A DNA stretch of 64,000 bases from Staphylococcus hsinchuensis. GTDB taxonomy: Bacteria; Bacillota; Bacilli; Staphylococcales; Staphylococcaceae. Under the pieces are notes generated by a model, which was not told the DNA's origin, made no database searches, and saw nothing but the letters and a program-made list of their open reading frames with translations. Shown one piece after another: positions 21,816 to 32,661 of the stretch. Within the stretch, counting starts at the first letter, position 1; every line of letters starts with the position of its first letter. The stretch lies in contig NZ_CP128355.1 of assembly GCF_038789205.1 (NCBI RefSeq), forward strand, positions 1,612,001-1,676,000, given 5' to 3'. A program made the translations under genes and the position numbers.

Positions 21816-22453
21816 AATTAAAATTTTGTGGATTTCGTACGTTGGAAGATGTTGCTAAAGTTAGAGATTTAAATATTGACGCAATTGGGTTTATACATTA
21901 TCCCAAAAGTAAAAGATATGTCGACGTTCCGACAATCAAACAGTTTACGGATATAATTCCAAAGCATATAGAAAAGGTTGTGGTAGTCGTTAATCCTAAT
22001 TTTGATACAATTTCAAACCTTATCGAATCGACTTCATTAACGGCTATACAATTACACGGTTCAGAAAGTATAGAATTCATTCAACAAATAAAACGACTTT
22101 TTCCGCACATTAAATTAATTAAAGCACTGCCCGCTTCAGACAAAGATGCTTTATCAAACGCGATTGAATATTATCGCACTGATATCGACCTATTTATTAT
22201 AGATACACCTTCAGAAAGTTATGGTGGTACAGGTAAAGTTTATAATTGGGAAATATTGCAAGGACTCACAGGAATTGAATTTTTGATTGCAGGCGGAATT
22301 GATCTTGAAAATATTAACAAAATAGAGCAATTAGAATTAGCGCATAGTGGATACGACATTGCGAGTGGAATCGAAAGTGAAGATGTTAAAGATATAAATA
22401 AGATGAAAGACATTATTTTAAAAGTAAAGGAGAAAAAATATGATGCAACGTAA
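21812..22453 (+). CDS. trpF: Phosphoribosylanthranilate isomerase
   Basis: Amadori rearrangement of phosphoribosylanthranilate. It is a 213-residue single-domain TIM barrel opening with [11 protein letters not shown], where KFCG carries the catalytic cysteine. IQLHGSES and [18 protein letters not shown] follow, the latter with the catalytic aspartate, then the phosphate loop AGGIDLENI. It is shorter and more diverged than other Trp proteins, which is usual for TrpF. It overlaps both neighbours. Confidence 0.94.
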   Translation: MKLKFCGFRTLEDVAKVRDLNIDAIGFIHYPKSKRYVDVPTIKQFTDIIPKHIEKVVVVVNPNFDTISNLIESTSLTAIQLHGSESIEFIQQIKRLFPHIKLIKALPASDKDALSNAIEYYRTDIDLFIIDTPSESYGGTGKVYNWEILQGLTGIEFLIAGGIDLENINKIEQLELAHSGYDIASGIESEDVKDINKMKDIILKVKEKKYDAT

Positions 22454-23657
22454 TATTCAAACGCAAGCAGATGAATTTGGTTTTTTCGGTGAATACGGGG
22501 GACAATTTGTACCAGAAACGTTAATGCCAGCAATTCAAGAACTGAAACAAGCCTATAACAAAGCGAAAGAAGACCCACAAATTAAAGAAGAATTAACGTA
22601 TTATTTAAAAGAATATGTAGGGCGAGAAACACCGTTAACGTATGCGAAATCTTATACGGAAACATTAGGTGGGGCAAAAATTTATTTGAAAAGAGAAGAT
22701 TTAAACCATACTGGCGCGCATAAAATCAACAACGCATTAGGACAAGCTTTACTTGCAAAACGCATGGGCAAGAAGAAACTCGTAGCAGAAACTGGTGCAG
22801 GCCAGCACGGGGTTGCGAGTGCAACTGTTGCCGCGTTATTTGATATGGAACTCGTTGTATTTATGGGTGAAGAAGATATTAAACGACAATCGCTAAACGT
22901 ATTTAGAATGGAATTGTTAGGTGCGACAGTTAAATCAGTAACTGAAGGGCAAGGCACGTTGTCAGATGCTGTAAATAAAGCACTACAATACTGGGTGAGT
23001 CACGTAGATGATACGCATTACTTGTTAGGTTCTGCGCTTGGACCTGATCCATTTCCAACAATGGTACGAGACTTTCAAAGTGTCATCGGAGAAGAAATCA
23101 AAGGTCAAATACAAGATAAAGAAGGGCGTTTACCTGATGCAATCGTTGCTTGTGTAGGTGGAGGATCCAATGCGATAGGCACGTTTTATCCATTTATAAA
23201 AGACGACGTTAAATTATATGGTGTAGAAGCTGCTGGTAAAGGTGTAAAAACGGATCGTCATGCATTAGCAATCACGCAAGGCAAAGTCGGGGTGCTACAT
23301 GGGACTAAAATGTATTTGTTACAAAATGAAGATGGTCAAATTCAATTAGCACATTCAATTTCAGCAGGGTTAGATTACCCAGGGGTTGGTCCTGAACATT
23401 CGTATTATCATGATATTGGAAGAGTAGATTATGTGACGGCGAGTGATAATCAAGCAATGGAAGCACTTGTACGATTTACTAAAGCAGAAGGTATTATACC
23501 AGCTATTGAAAGTGCGCATGCTTTAAGTTACGTTGAGGAGCTTGCACCTCGAATGAGCGAAGATGAAATTATTGTAGTAACTGTATCTGGTCGTGGAGAT
23601 AAAGATATGGATACAATCCGTGCATATATGAATAAAGGTGGTGAAGGCGATGCGTAA
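22440..23657 (+). CDS. trpB: Tryptophan synthase beta chain
   Basis: PLP enzyme that condenses indole and serine, partner of TrpA. It has 405 residues. The PLP lysine is K95 in [14 protein letters not shown], the phosphate-binding loop is [11 protein letters not shown], and [10 protein letters not shown] is the substrate loop. ATGs at 22440 and 22443 are both possible; AAAGGAG precedes them. The end runs up to trpA with a few bases of overlap or contact. Confidence 0.97.
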   Translation: MMQRNIQTQADEFGFFGEYGGQFVPETLMPAIQELKQAYNKAKEDPQIKEELTYYLKEYVGRETPLTYAKSYTETLGGAKIYLKREDLNHTGAHKINNALGQALLAKRMGKKKLVAETGAGQHGVASATVAALFDMELVVFMGEEDIKRQSLNVFRMELLGATVKSVTEGQGTLSDAVNKALQYWVSHVDDTHYLLGSALGPDPFPTMVRDFQSVIGEEIKGQIQDKEGRLPDAIVACVGGGSNAIGTFYPFIKDDVKLYGVEAAGKGVKTDRHALAITQGKVGVLHGTKMYLLQNEDGQIQLAHSISAGLDYPGVGPEHSYYHDIGRVDYVTASDNQAMEALVRFTKAEGIIPAIESAHALSYVEELAPRMSEDEIIVVTVSGRGDKDMDTIRAYMNKGGEGDA

Positions 23658-24396
23658 ACTATTTATACCATACATTATGGGAAATACGTCATTTATTGAT
23701 AATTTAAAGACATTAAATGAAGTTGGAGCCGATATTGTGGAAATCGGTGTGCCTTTCTCGGACCCGGTAGCTGATGGACCGGTAATTATGGATGCTGGGG
23801 CTAAAGCAATAGAAGAAGGTGTGAATGTACAGTATATTATCGATCAATTAGAAAAACATCAAGAAGAAATTACGAGTAACTATGTGCTAATGACCTATTA
23901 CAACATCATTCAACATTATGGCGAAACTGAATTTTTCAACGCATGTGCGCAAGCTGGTATTTATGGTGTAATCATTCCAGATTTACCACATGAACTCATA
24001 CAACAATTGAAGAAACGTCATCCAAATCGTACTGTAAATATCATTTCTTTAATTGCGATGACTACTTCTGAATCACGAATTGAACAAATTGCGAAAGACG
24101 CTGAAGGGTTCATGTATACAGTGACGATGAATGCAACTACGGGTGAAAATGGTAAATTCCATCCAGATTTAAAGCGTACGATTCAACACATTCAAACATT
24201 AACAGATATACCAGTAGTAGCTGGTTTCGGCATTCGTAACTCGTTACATGTTACTGATATTGTGAGTGTAGCAGATGGTGTCGTTATGGGGAGTGAAATT
24301 GTCAAACGCTTTGAAAATGATAATGTGGAAACAACTATACAATTTCTAAAATCTATTCGACAAGCGTTAGATAAACCTCTAGATCAAAATGAATAA
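23650..24396 (+). CDS. trpA: Tryptophan synthase alpha chain
   Basis: Cleaves indole-3-glycerol phosphate and channels indole to TrpB. It has 248 residues. The catalytic glutamate is in [15 protein letters not shown] and the aspartate is in IIPDLPHE. The phosphate site includes VVAGFGIRN and [13 protein letters not shown] 23650 is preferred over GTG 23638 and 23641 because GGTGGTGAAGG sits at ribosome-site distance and the protein then begins [12 protein letters not shown], like its homologues. It is the last trp gene; only a weak hairpin (TTAGCAT/ATGCTAA, 24446-24460) follows. Confidence 0.95.
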   Translation: MRKLFIPYIMGNTSFIDNLKTLNEVGADIVEIGVPFSDPVADGPVIMDAGAKAIEEGVNVQYIIDQLEKHQEEITSNYVLMTYYNIIQHYGETEFFNACAQAGIYGVIIPDLPHELIQQLKKRHPNRTVNIISLIAMTTSESRIEQIAKDAEGFMYTVTMNATTGENGKFHPDLKRTIQHIQTLTDIPVVAGFGIRNSLHVTDIVSVADGVVMGSEIVKRFENDNVETTIQFLKSIRQALDKPLDQNE

Positions 24397-24526
24397 CATA
24401 TAAATAATACGGGTAAAGTATCATTAGAATCTTTGAAGAGAAATTAGCATCATGCTAAGTAATAAAAAGCGCATGTATAGTAATAACTTAAGCTAATTTC
24501 AAATTCATTATATAGAGGTGACAATT

Positions 24527-25186
24527 TTGACTAAAAAAGTATTGTTTGTTTTAACAAGCAGAGATCAATATGACGACGGTACACCTACAGGATTATGGTT
24601 AGAAGAGGCGAGTGAACCTTATAATATTTTAACGGAATCAGGTGTTGATGTAGATCTTGTTTCAATCAACGGTGGGGAAGTACCGATTGACCCTAATTCT
24701 ACTCAAAACGATGAATTAAATAAATATAGTGACTTCGTTGAAAAAATTAAACAATTATCTAGTTTAGATGATGTTAATGTTGATAATTACGATGCTGTTT
24801 ATTTACCTGGTGGTCACGGCACAGTATTTGATTATGCACACAATCAAAAGCTTGCAGCAATTCTTGCACAATTTAAAGGTGAAGGTAAGTATATTTCATC
24901 AGTTTGTCATGGTCCAAGTGCTTTTGTAGGTGCCAAAGACAACGATGGTAATTTCTTAGTTGACGGCGTGACATTAACTTCATTTACAGATGATGAAGAA
25001 CGTACGATGAAATTAGACGAAAAAGTACCTTTCCTAACTCAAACGGAATTAGAAAACCAAGGTGCTAAATTTGTTGCCGATGATAACTTCTCAGTACACG
25101 TGGAAAAAGATGGACAATTTATTACAGGTCAAAATCCACAATCAAGCGTTGCAATCGGTGAAGCATTAAGAGATGCTTTAAAATAA
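24527..25186 (+). CDS. DJ-1/PfpI (type 1 glutamine amidotransferase-like) protein
   Basis: 219-residue cytoplasmic protein of the DJ-1/Hsp31/PfpI superfamily. The reactive cysteine C127 sits in the nucleophile elbow SSVCHGPSA followed by H128. An early acidic pair (GLWLEEASEPY, about residues 22-32) supplies the partner glutamate, as in Hsp31-like glyoxalase III/chaperones. Methylglyoxal detoxification or protein protection is plausible, but unproven. TTG 24527 is preferred: GAGGTG (24515-24520) is 6 bases upstream. It is separate from trpA by 130 bases and has its own terminator. Confidence 0.85.
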   Translation: MTKKVLFVLTSRDQYDDGTPTGLWLEEASEPYNILTESGVDVDLVSINGGEVPIDPNSTQNDELNKYSDFVEKIKQLSSLDDVNVDNYDAVYLPGGHGTVFDYAHNQKLAAILAQFKGEGKYISSVCHGPSAFVGAKDNDGNFLVDGVTLTSFTDDEERTMKLDEKVPFLTQTELENQGAKFVADDNFSVHVEKDGQFITGQNPQSSVAIGEALRDALK

Positions 25187-25220
25187 TATGAAAGTTGAAG
25201 CTTAAGCTAAAAGTATTATA

Positions 25221-25258
25221 AAAAACTGGAGAACGTAGTGTTTTCCAGTTTTTATTTT
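25221..25258 (+). terminator. Terminator of the DJ-1-like gene
   Basis: AAAACTGGA and its complement TCCAGTTTT flank a short loop and are followed by TTATTTTTT. Confidence 0.88.
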
Positions 25259-25592
25259 TTCAATTGACCTATGTACATAGTCAGTATTATTTAAAATAGC
25301 AATTATAGTATTATTTTACAATTTAATTAAATAATGATGCTTAAAGTAATAATTGAAATAAAGATAAGTCATATTCATAATAGTTTATTCTTTGATAAAT
25401 TTGTATGAATGATATAATAAAGGATATAAAGATACTTATAGTGGAAAAATCTGTTTATGTTATATAAAAGTGATAGGTACGATGCACAAAATAGGTATTG
25501 ATTTTGTTTTATGAACGATTATTGTATAATAATCGAGATTAAGAGCAAACATTGTATCAAAGTACTATAGACAATTAGGAGTTTATTAAAAA
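25259..25592. other. AT-rich region upstream of femA
   Basis: No gene is seen. It ends in the femA ribosome site. GATTATT/AATAATC (about 25518-25534) is a short inverted repeat that embeds TATAAT (25525-25530), a possible -10 for the femAB transcript; no good -35 is visible. Confidence 0.35.
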
Positions 25593-26852
25593 ATGAAATT
25601 TACAAATTTAACCGCTAAAGAATTCAGGGAATTTACAGATAAAATGCCCAACAGTCATTTCACTCAAATGACTGCGAACTATGAATTAAAGGTTGCAGAA
25701 GGTGCTGAAACGCATTTAGTAGGTATAAAGGATAATAATAATCAAGTTATTGCAGCTTGTTTAATGACAGCAATACCTGTAATGCGTTTTTTCAAATCTT
25801 TCTATACGAACAGAGGACCTGTTATAGATTTTGATAATAAAGAACTTGTTCATTTTTTCTTTAATGAATTGGCACAATATGCAAAAAAACATAATGCAAT
25901 CTATTTAAGAGTAGATCCATATTTAGCATATCAGTATCGTAACCACGAGGGTGACGTACTTGAAAATGCAGGAAATGATTGGTTCTTTGATAAGATGAAG
26001 CAACTTGGATTTAAACACCAAGGATTTTTCACAGGTTTCCATTCTGACAAACAAGTTCGGTTCCATTCTGTTTTAGATTTAACAGATAAAACTGAAAAAG
26101 ACGTTTTAAAAGGAATGGATAGTTTAAGAAAACGTAATACTAAAAAAGTTCAGAAAAATGGCGTTAAGATTAGATTTTTAAATAAAGAAGAATTACCGAT
26201 TTTCCGCCAATTTATGGAAGAAACTTCTGAGACGAAAGCCTTCGACGATAGAAATGATAGTTTCTATTACAATCGTTTGAAGTATTATAAGGATCGTGTC
26301 TTAGTACCATTAGCTTACATGGACTTTGATGAATACATCGAAGAGTTGAAACTTGATCGAGAAGCTTTAACTAAAGATATTAATAAAGCATTAAAAGATA
26401 TCGAAAAACGACCAGACAATAAAAAGTCGTACAATAAGCGAGACAATTTAGAAAAACAACTTGTAGCAAATCAACAAAAAATTGACGAAGCGAAAGCATT
26501 ACAAGAAGAACATGGGAATGAATTACCAATATCGGCTGCATTCTTCATAATTAATCCATTTGAAGTTGTATATTATGCTGGTGGTACAGCTAATGAGTTT
26601 AGACACTTTGCAGGAAGCTACGCAATTCAATGGAAAATGATTAACTATGCTTTAGAACATGGAATTAATCGTTATAACTTCTATGGAATTACTGGTGATT
26701 TTTCAGAAGATGCAGAAGATGCGGGAGTTGTTAAATTTAAAAAAGGCTATAACGCAGACGTTGTAGAATATGTTGGTGACTTTATTAAACCGATTAACAA
26801 ACCTATTTATAACATTTATAAGAAATTAAAAGATATTAAGGACAAAAAGTAA
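25593..26852 (+). CDS. femA: FemA, pentaglycine bridge glycyltransferase
   Basis: Adds glycines 2 and 3 of the pentaglycine interpeptide bridge to lipid II, using glycyl-tRNA, on the cytoplasmic face of the membrane. It has 419 residues (S. aureus FemA is 420) with the same opening MKFTNLTAKEFREFTD. Two GNAT-like subdomains are interrupted by a tRNA-synthetase-like coiled-coil arm at about residues 245-307. GSYAIQWKMINYALEHGINRYNFYG is the conserved C-terminal core. AGGAG sits upstream. femB follows after 27 bases. Confidence 0.97.
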   Translation: MKFTNLTAKEFREFTDKMPNSHFTQMTANYELKVAEGAETHLVGIKDNNNQVIAACLMTAIPVMRFFKSFYTNRGPVIDFDNKELVHFFFNELAQYAKKHNAIYLRVDPYLAYQYRNHEGDVLENAGNDWFFDKMKQLGFKHQGFFTGFHSDKQVRFHSVLDLTDKTEKDVLKGMDSLRKRNTKKVQKNGVKIRFLNKEELPIFRQFMEETSETKAFDDRNDSFYYNRLKYYKDRVLVPLAYMDFDEYIEELKLDREALTKDINKALKDIEKRPDNKKSYNKRDNLEKQLVANQQKIDEAKALQEEHGNELPISAAFFIINPFEVVYYAGGTANEFRHFAGSYAIQWKMINYALEHGINRYNFYGITGDFSEDAEDAGVVKFKKGYNADVVEYVGDFIKPINKPIYNIYKKLKDIKDKK

Positions 26853-26879
26853 ACATATATAGAAGGGAACTAAGCTAGA

Positions 26880-28139
26880 ATGAAATTTACTGAGTTAACT
26901 GTCAAAGAATACGAAAATTTTGTACAGAATCCAGCGTTAGAAAGTCATTATTTCCAAGTGAAAGAAAATATTGCGACAAGAGAAAATGATGGATTTCAAG
27001 TTGTATTACTGGGCTTAAAAGATGATGATAATCAAGTTATTGCAGCTAGTCTTTTCTCAAAAATTCCTACTATGGGTAGCTATGTTTATTATTCTAACCG
27101 TGGTCCTGTGATGGATTATAATGATTTAGGATTAATCGATTTCTACTTACGTGAACTCGATAGTTATTTACAACAACATAACTGCTTATATGTAAAATTA
27201 GACCCATACTGGATTTACAATATTTATGATAAAGATATTAATCAATTCCCAGATCGAGATAAAAATGACGCCTTAGTGAACTTGTTTAAATCACATGGCT
27301 ATACGCATCACGGATTCACAACTCAGTATGATAGTTCAAGTCAAGTTCGTTGGATGGGCGTGTTAAACTTAGAAAATGAAACACCAGCCTCACTTAAAAA
27401 GCAATTTGATAGCCAAAGAAAGCGTAATGTCAATAAAGCAATTAACTACGGCGTAAAAGTTCGTTTCCTTAAACGTGATGAATTTGATCAATTTTTAGAG
27501 CTTTATCGTGAAACTGAAGCACGTACTGGTTTCGTTTCAAAAACAGACGAATATTTCTATAACTTTATCGATAATTACGGAGATAAAGCATTAATACCGT
27601 TAGCATATATCGATTTAGATGAATATATTAACAACACACAAGAGTCATTAAACGATAAAGAATCTCGTCGTGATCAAATGATGGCAAAAGAAAATAAATC
27701 AGATAAACAATTAAAGAAAATTGCTGAACTCGATAAACAAATTGAACATGACAAGAAAGAATTGTTACAAGCGAGTGAGTTAAGACAAACAGACGGTTCA
27801 GTCTTAAACCTAGCATCAGGCGTTTACTTTACAAATGCTTATGAAGTGAACTACTTCTCTGGCGGTTCTTCAGAAAAGTATAACCAATATATGGGACCAT
27901 ATATGATGCATTGGTTCATGATTAATTACTGTTTCGAGCATGGATATACACGTTACAATTTCTACGGTTTATCAGGAGATTTCACAGAAAACAGTGAAGA
28001 CTACGGCGTATATCGCTTTAAACGTGGTTTCAATGTTCAAATCGAAGAACTTATCGGCGACTTCTATAAACCAATTAAGAAAACAAAATATTGGTTATTC
28101 AATACATTAAACAAAGCAAGAAAGAAAATTAAGAAATAA
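26880..28139 (+). CDS. femB: FemB, pentaglycine bridge glycyltransferase
   Basis: Adds glycines 4 and 5 of the interpeptide bridge. It has 419 residues, a paralogue of FemA with the same layout: [18 protein letters not shown] start, [14 protein letters not shown], a helical arm of about residues 245-300 rich in Lys/Glu/Asp, then [33 protein letters not shown] lies 12 bases before the ATG. It forms an operon with femA and ends at a clear terminator. It is essential for a full cross-bridge and for lysostaphin sensitivity in S. aureus. Confidence 0.97.
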   Translation: MKFTELTVKEYENFVQNPALESHYFQVKENIATRENDGFQVVLLGLKDDDNQVIAASLFSKIPTMGSYVYYSNRGPVMDYNDLGLIDFYLRELDSYLQQHNCLYVKLDPYWIYNIYDKDINQFPDRDKNDALVNLFKSHGYTHHGFTTQYDSSSQVRWMGVLNLENETPASLKKQFDSQRKRNVNKAINYGVKVRFLKRDEFDQFLELYRETEARTGFVSKTDEYFYNFIDNYGDKALIPLAYIDLDEYINNTQESLNDKESRRDQMMAKENKSDKQLKKIAELDKQIEHDKKELLQASELRQTDGSVLNLASGVYFTNAYEVNYFSGGSSEKYNQYMGPYMMHWFMINYCFEHGYTRYNFYGLSGDFTENSEDYGVYRFKRGFNVQIEELIGDFYKPIKKTKYWLFNTLNKARKKIKK

Positions 28140-28165
28140 CATAAGTTCTAGATATTATATTTAAG

Positions 28166-28205
28166 GCTTATAGGTATATGAAAATGCCTATAAGCTTTTT
28201 CTTTT
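28166..28205 (+). terminator. Terminator of femAB
   Basis: GCTTATAGG (28166-28174) pairs with CCTATAAGC (28187-28195), followed by TTTTTCTTTT. Confidence 0.9.
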
Positions 28206-28749
<544 letters not shown>

Positions 28750-28787
28750 GTATATAAAAAAGTTCAGTACCTTATGCACTGAACTTT
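28750..28787 (-). terminator. Terminator of the small membrane protein gene
   Basis: On the minus strand AAAGTTCAGT (28787-28778) pairs with ACTGAACTTT (28768-28759), followed by a T-rich run. Confidence 0.88.
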
Positions 28788-28809
28788 AAATCTTGTAATT
28801 GAGTTTCTA

Positions 28810-29175
28810 TTAGTAACGATAATGATGATTGAAATCATTTCTTGGATAATGATTTTGGCCATAATAATGATGATGCTTTCGTATAACTTTTTCAATTCTC
28901 TTTTGTTCACGTTGACGTCGCCAATTTCTCGTAAAGAACCATATTAAGAAACTTATAATTATGCTTATGATAGACATGAACATCGCATAACCGAATAACG
29001 GTTTATAAGATATATCATAGAATATTGGAATGAAAAATGCTGCTATAGTTAATATAAGAAATGTAATGATTGGTGTAGCAAACCATTTATGCAACACGAG
29101 TGTATTAAATACAGTTAATAATATGACAGCAATTACAGTAATCCATAAGTAGTGTGGTAAATCGGTTAATGTCAT
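28810..29175 (-). CDS. Small membrane protein, unknown function
   Basis: 121 residues, not recognised. Three hydrophobic segments (about residues 9-27, 33-50 and 60-84) are followed by a basic tail, WRRQREQKRIEKVIRKHHHYYGQ, and an extreme His/Tyr/Asn-rich end. The positive tail suggests that it faces the cytoplasm; a metal- or nucleic-acid-binding role for the histidines is only a guess. An AAGGAG site lies upstream of the ATG. It is a single gene with its own terminator, divergent from pepF. Confidence 0.75.
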   Translation of the reverse strand: MTLTDLPHYLWITVIAVILLTVFNTLVLHKWFATPIITFLILTIAAFFIPIFYDISYKPLFGYAMFMSIISIIISFLIWFFTRNWRRQREQKRIEKVIRKHHHYYGQNHYPRNDFNHHYRY

Positions 29176-29415
29176 CTTTAGCGCTCCTTAATATTATAGT
29201 ATGCATAATTAATCTTAATATTATTATACTAAATTTATTAAGATTTTCATTCAGTCTTTAGCTGTACAATCGAAAATAATTATTGTATTTTAGATAAATT
29301 TAATATTGATGCTCTATTAGCGATGAAATGTAAGCCCTGTAGTGTATTTTTTGTGGTGTTTTCTAGTATAATTAACAGTGAATAATGATATAAAGTATGC
29401 TTAAGGAGTGATTGT

Positions 29416-31227
29416 ATGGTCGAATCTTTACCAAAACGAAAACATGTCCCTCAAGAAGAAACTTGGGATATTACAGAATTATTTGCAACAGATGCTGAAT
29501 TCTATGAAATGTTAGATATCACATTAAAACAAGCCCAGGATTTCCACAAGCAATTTTATAACACGCTCAATAATATAAAAACGATTGAACATGCATTAGA
29601 TACATATGTGGAAATACTAATAAATGTTGATCGAATGAGTAACTATGCAGAATTAAGATTAAGTGTTGATGTTACAAATGAAGCAGCACAAACGTTAAGT
29701 TCAAAGCTAACTAATTACAATGGGAAAATTGCTAGTGAACTAACTTTTGTTGAATCAGAAATTTTGCAACAACCTGAATCATTAATCAATGAGTTAATTG
29801 AAAACAGTAAATATCCACATTATTTAAAAAAGTTGAAAGATAAGCAACAATATCAATTATCACCTGAAGTTGAAAGTACTTTAGCTAGTTTATCCCCTAC
29901 TTTTGACAGTCCTTTTGAGCTGTATGGCATTACAAAAATGTTAGATATTGATTTTGGTACATTTAAATATAAAGACCAAACTTATCCATTGGATTATACA
30001 ACTTTTGAAAATGAATATGAGGATGATCCAGATACAGAATTCCGCAGAAAAAGCTTTAAATATTTTAGTCATGCAATCAGTAAATACCAACATACTACTG
30101 CGGCTACATATAATATGCATGTTCAACAAGAAAAAATTGAAGCAAATCTTAGAGGTTATGATTCTGTTATCGACTATTTGTTATCAGAGCAAGAAGTGAC
30201 ACGTGAAATGTTTGACCGTCAAATCGATGTTATTATGAGTGACCTGGCGCCAATTATGCAGAAATACGCAAAGTTACTAAAACGTGTTCATGGACAAGAT
30301 ACGATGCGTTTTGAAGATTTACAAGTATCGATTGACCCTGATTATGAACCATCCATTTCAATTGAAGATTCAAAACAGTATATCTTTGGCGCTTTAAAAA
30401 TACTTGGCCAAGATTATTTAAATATGGTTGAACGTGCTTATAAAGATAGATGGATTGATTTTGCACAAAATAAAGGTAAAGAGACGGGTGCATATTGTGC
30501 TAGTCCCTATGCTACGCATTCGTATGTATTTATTTCTTGGACTGGTAAGATGACAGAAACTTTTGTTCTGGCACATGAATTAGGTCATGCAGGACATTTT
30601 ACGCTGGCTCAAAAACATCAAAATTATTTAGAATCAGAACCATCTATGTACTTTGTAGAGGCACCTTCTACGATGAATGAAATGTTAATGGCTAATTATT
30701 TAATCGATTCAAGTGACGACCCAAAATTCAAAAGATGGGTAATCGGTTCTATTATTTCACGAACTTATTACCATAATATGGTAACGCATTTGTTAGAAGC
30801 AGCGTTTCAAAGAGAAGTATATAATAAGGTAGATAATGGTGAATCCCTTACAGCCCCTGTACTTAATGAAATTATGCGTGATGTTTATGGTCAATTCTTC
30901 GGAAATGCGGTTAAATTATCAGATGGCGTCGAATTAACTTGGATGCGCCAACCTCATTATTATATGGGATTATACTCGTATACGTATTCAGCAGGGTTAA
31001 CGATTGGGACAGTGATGTCTCAAAAAATTAAAAAAGAAGGCCAACAGGCTGTGGATCAATGGTTAGAGACTTTAAGTGCTGGTGGTAGTCAATCACCAAT
31101 TGACTTGGCAGATACCGCTAGTATTGATATTCGTACAGATAAACCATTACGTTCGACAATTCGCTATATTGGTCATCTCGTGGATGAATTAGAAAAGTTA
31201 ACTGATGAAATTGAACAAAGTGAGTAA
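29416..31227 (+). CDS. pepF: Oligoendopeptidase F
   Basis: Cytoplasmic zinc metallopeptidase (M3B) that degrades oligopeptides. It has 603 residues. The zinc site is HELGH at residues 387-391, followed by VEAPSTMNE, which supplies the third ligand glutamate about 28 residues later. The helical N-terminal half is typical. ATG 29416 has AAGGAG (29402-29407) 8 bases upstream. It is transcribed alone towards the minus-strand clpP-like/pho block and shares a bidirectional terminator with it. Confidence 0.95.
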   Translation: MVESLPKRKHVPQEETWDITELFATDAEFYEMLDITLKQAQDFHKQFYNTLNNIKTIEHALDTYVEILINVDRMSNYAELRLSVDVTNEAAQTLSSKLTNYNGKIASELTFVESEILQQPESLINELIENSKYPHYLKKLKDKQQYQLSPEVESTLASLSPTFDSPFELYGITKMLDIDFGTFKYKDQTYPLDYTTFENEYEDDPDTEFRRKSFKYFSHAISKYQHTTAATYNMHVQQEKIEANLRGYDSVIDYLLSEQEVTREMFDRQIDVIMSDLAPIMQKYAKLLKRVHGQDTMRFEDLQVSIDPDYEPSISIEDSKQYIFGALKILGQDYLNMVERAYKDRWIDFAQNKGKETGAYCASPYATHSYVFISWTGKMTETFVLAHELGHAGHFTLAQKHQNYLESEPSMYFVEAPSTMNEMLMANYLIDSSDDPKFKRWVIGSIISRTYYHNMVTHLLEAAFQREVYNKVDNGESLTAPVLNEIMRDVYGQFFGNAVKLSDGVELTWMRQPHYYMGLYSYTYSAGLTIGTVMSQKIKKEGQQAVDQWLETLSAGGSQSPIDLADTASIDIRTDKPLRSTIRYIGHLVDELEKLTDEIEQSE

Positions 31228-31238
31228 TTCAATATATA

Positions 31239-31270
31239 AAAAACGGACTGTTATTACTCAGTCCGTTTTT
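31239..31270. terminator. Bidirectional terminator
   Basis: A perfect 12-bp stem, AAAAACGGACTG with CAGTCCGTTTTT, and an 8-base loop. The A and T arms give a U run in both directions, ending pepF and the converging clpP-like gene. Confidence 0.92.
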
Positions 31271-31291
31271 ATATATTAATTTATTTTTGAG

Positions 31292-31870
31292 TTATTCAAG
31301 TTCATCTCTGCTACTTATAATTTTATTTACAATTCCATACTCAACGGCTTCTTCCACACTTAACCAATAATCTCTGTTCGTATCTTCTTCAACTTTTTCA
31401 ATTTTTTGACCTGTTTCTTGAGCAATAACTTCATTGATACGTTTACGTGTTCTTACGATTTCACGTGCAGTAATTTCAATTTCAGTTGATTGACCTTGTG
31501 CACCACCACTCGGTTGATGCATCATAAAGCGTGTATTTGGTAAACTATAGCGTCTTTCTTTTTCTCCTGACAAGAAGATAAAGATACCTGCGCTTACTAC
31601 CCAACCTGAACCAATAATGTTCACTTTTGGTTTAATAAAGTTAATCATATCACGAATATAGAAACCAGAGTCAACATGGCCTCCTTGAGTAGAAATGAAC
31701 AAGTTGATTGGTTCATCACTCGTTGCTTCTAATAATAATAATTTATTTGCTACGTCATACGCCGTTTCATCATTAATTTCACCAGAAATAATAACCGTAC
31801 GCGTTTCTAACATTTTTTGTGTTAATAAATCGGAATTGTTTTGATTATCGAAGTTTTTATTCTCTGCCAT
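31292..31870 (-). CDS. ClpP-family serine protease paralogue
   Basis: 192-residue S14 peptidase related to the ClpP proteolytic subunit. The catalytic triad is intact and spaced exactly as in ClpP: S93 (GWVVSAG), H118 (MMHQPSGG) and D167 (NRDYW). Around the serine the sequence departs from the usual GQAASMG. The start MAENKNFDNQ at 31870 has AGAAGGTGAT upstream; a longer frame to 31933 has no ribosome site. It lies next to phoU, but a terminator between them makes it a separate unit. It is probably not the housekeeping ClpP; partner ATPase and substrates are unknown. Confidence 0.88.
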   Translation of the reverse strand: MAENKNFDNQNNSDLLTQKMLETRTVIISGEINDETAYDVANKLLLLEATSDEPINLFISTQGGHVDSGFYIRDMINFIKPKVNIIGSGWVVSAGIFIFLSGEKERRYSLPNTRFMMHQPSGGAQGQSTEIEITAREIVRTRKRINEVIAQETGQKIEKVEEDTNRDYWLSVEEAVEYGIVNKIISSRDELE

Positions 31871-31935
31871 GTCATCACCTTCTCTAAAAAATTTTACTCT
31901 TTTATCATACACGACTAAAATACAATTAAACATTA

Positions 31936-31981
31936 AAAAGAATCAATCATAACCTTCTCTTGGTCTGATTGATCCTTTTAT
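31936..31981 (-). terminator. Terminator of the pst-phoU unit
   Basis: On the minus strand AAAAAGGATCAATCA pairs with TGATTGATTCTTTTT around an 18-base loop, ending in a T run. Confidence 0.85.
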
Positions 31982-32004
31982 ATTTTGGGTTGTAAGCATT
32001 TAAT

Positions 32005-32655
32005 TTATTTATTGTATGTTTCGTATCGTTCACCAGTAATGAAAAAGTAAATATTTTCAGCAACATTACCGATGTGATCTCCTACTCTTTCTAAATGGCG
32101 TGCTGCAAGATGTGCTTGTCCTGCCACAAATGGGTCATTGTCAATTAAATACGTTGTATTTACGATGTTTTTATATAAATCATCAATATCTTTATCACGT
32201 TCTATAATTTCTTTAATTAACGTGATGTCGTTGTGTTTTACTGCATCTCTCATATCTTTAAGCATTAACAATGCCAATTTACCCATCGTGTTAAGTCGTG
32301 TTAGTACATAGTGATCGGTAATTTTTGCACGCAAACGTATTTTAGCAATACTTGCTGCATTATCGCCAATTCTTTCTAAATCACTCGCGATTTTCAGAGA
32401 GGCCATCATTAATCGTAAATCTGTAGCAATGGGTTGTTGCTTTGTTATAAGCATGATGACCTTTTCGTTAATATCAGTTTCTAAAGCATTGATAACTTTA
32501 TCTCTCTCAATTGTTTGTCGTGCATAATTACGGTCCTCTTCGCTTAACGATTGTAGGGCATATGATATGTGCTGATAAACGTAAAGGCCAAGTCGACGTA
32601 AATCTTTAACAAGATCGTCTAATTGGCCTTCATATTTTTCTCGAATTATTACCAT
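32005..32655 (-). CDS. phoU: Phosphate transport regulator PhoU
   Basis: 216-residue all-helical metal-binding protein made of two similar three-helix halves. Conserved ETDINEKVIMLITKQQPIATDLR and ERIGDNAASIAK recur as ERVGDHIGNVAENIYF in the second half. It restrains the PstSCAB transporter and signals phosphate status to PhoR. It is the last gene of the pst operon, 6 bases after pstB. The ribosome site is weak, so translation is probably coupled to pstB. Confidence 0.95.
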   Translation of the reverse strand: MVIIREKYEGQLDDLVKDLRRLGLYVYQHISYALQSLSEEDRNYARQTIERDKVINALETDINEKVIMLITKQQPIATDLRLMMASLKIASDLERIGDNAASIAKIRLRAKITDHYVLTRLNTMGKLALLMLKDMRDAVKHNDITLIKEIIERDKDIDDLYKNIVNTTYLIDNDPFVAGQAHLAARHLERVGDHIGNVAENIYFFITGERYETYNK

Positions 32656-32661
32656 TCGGTA

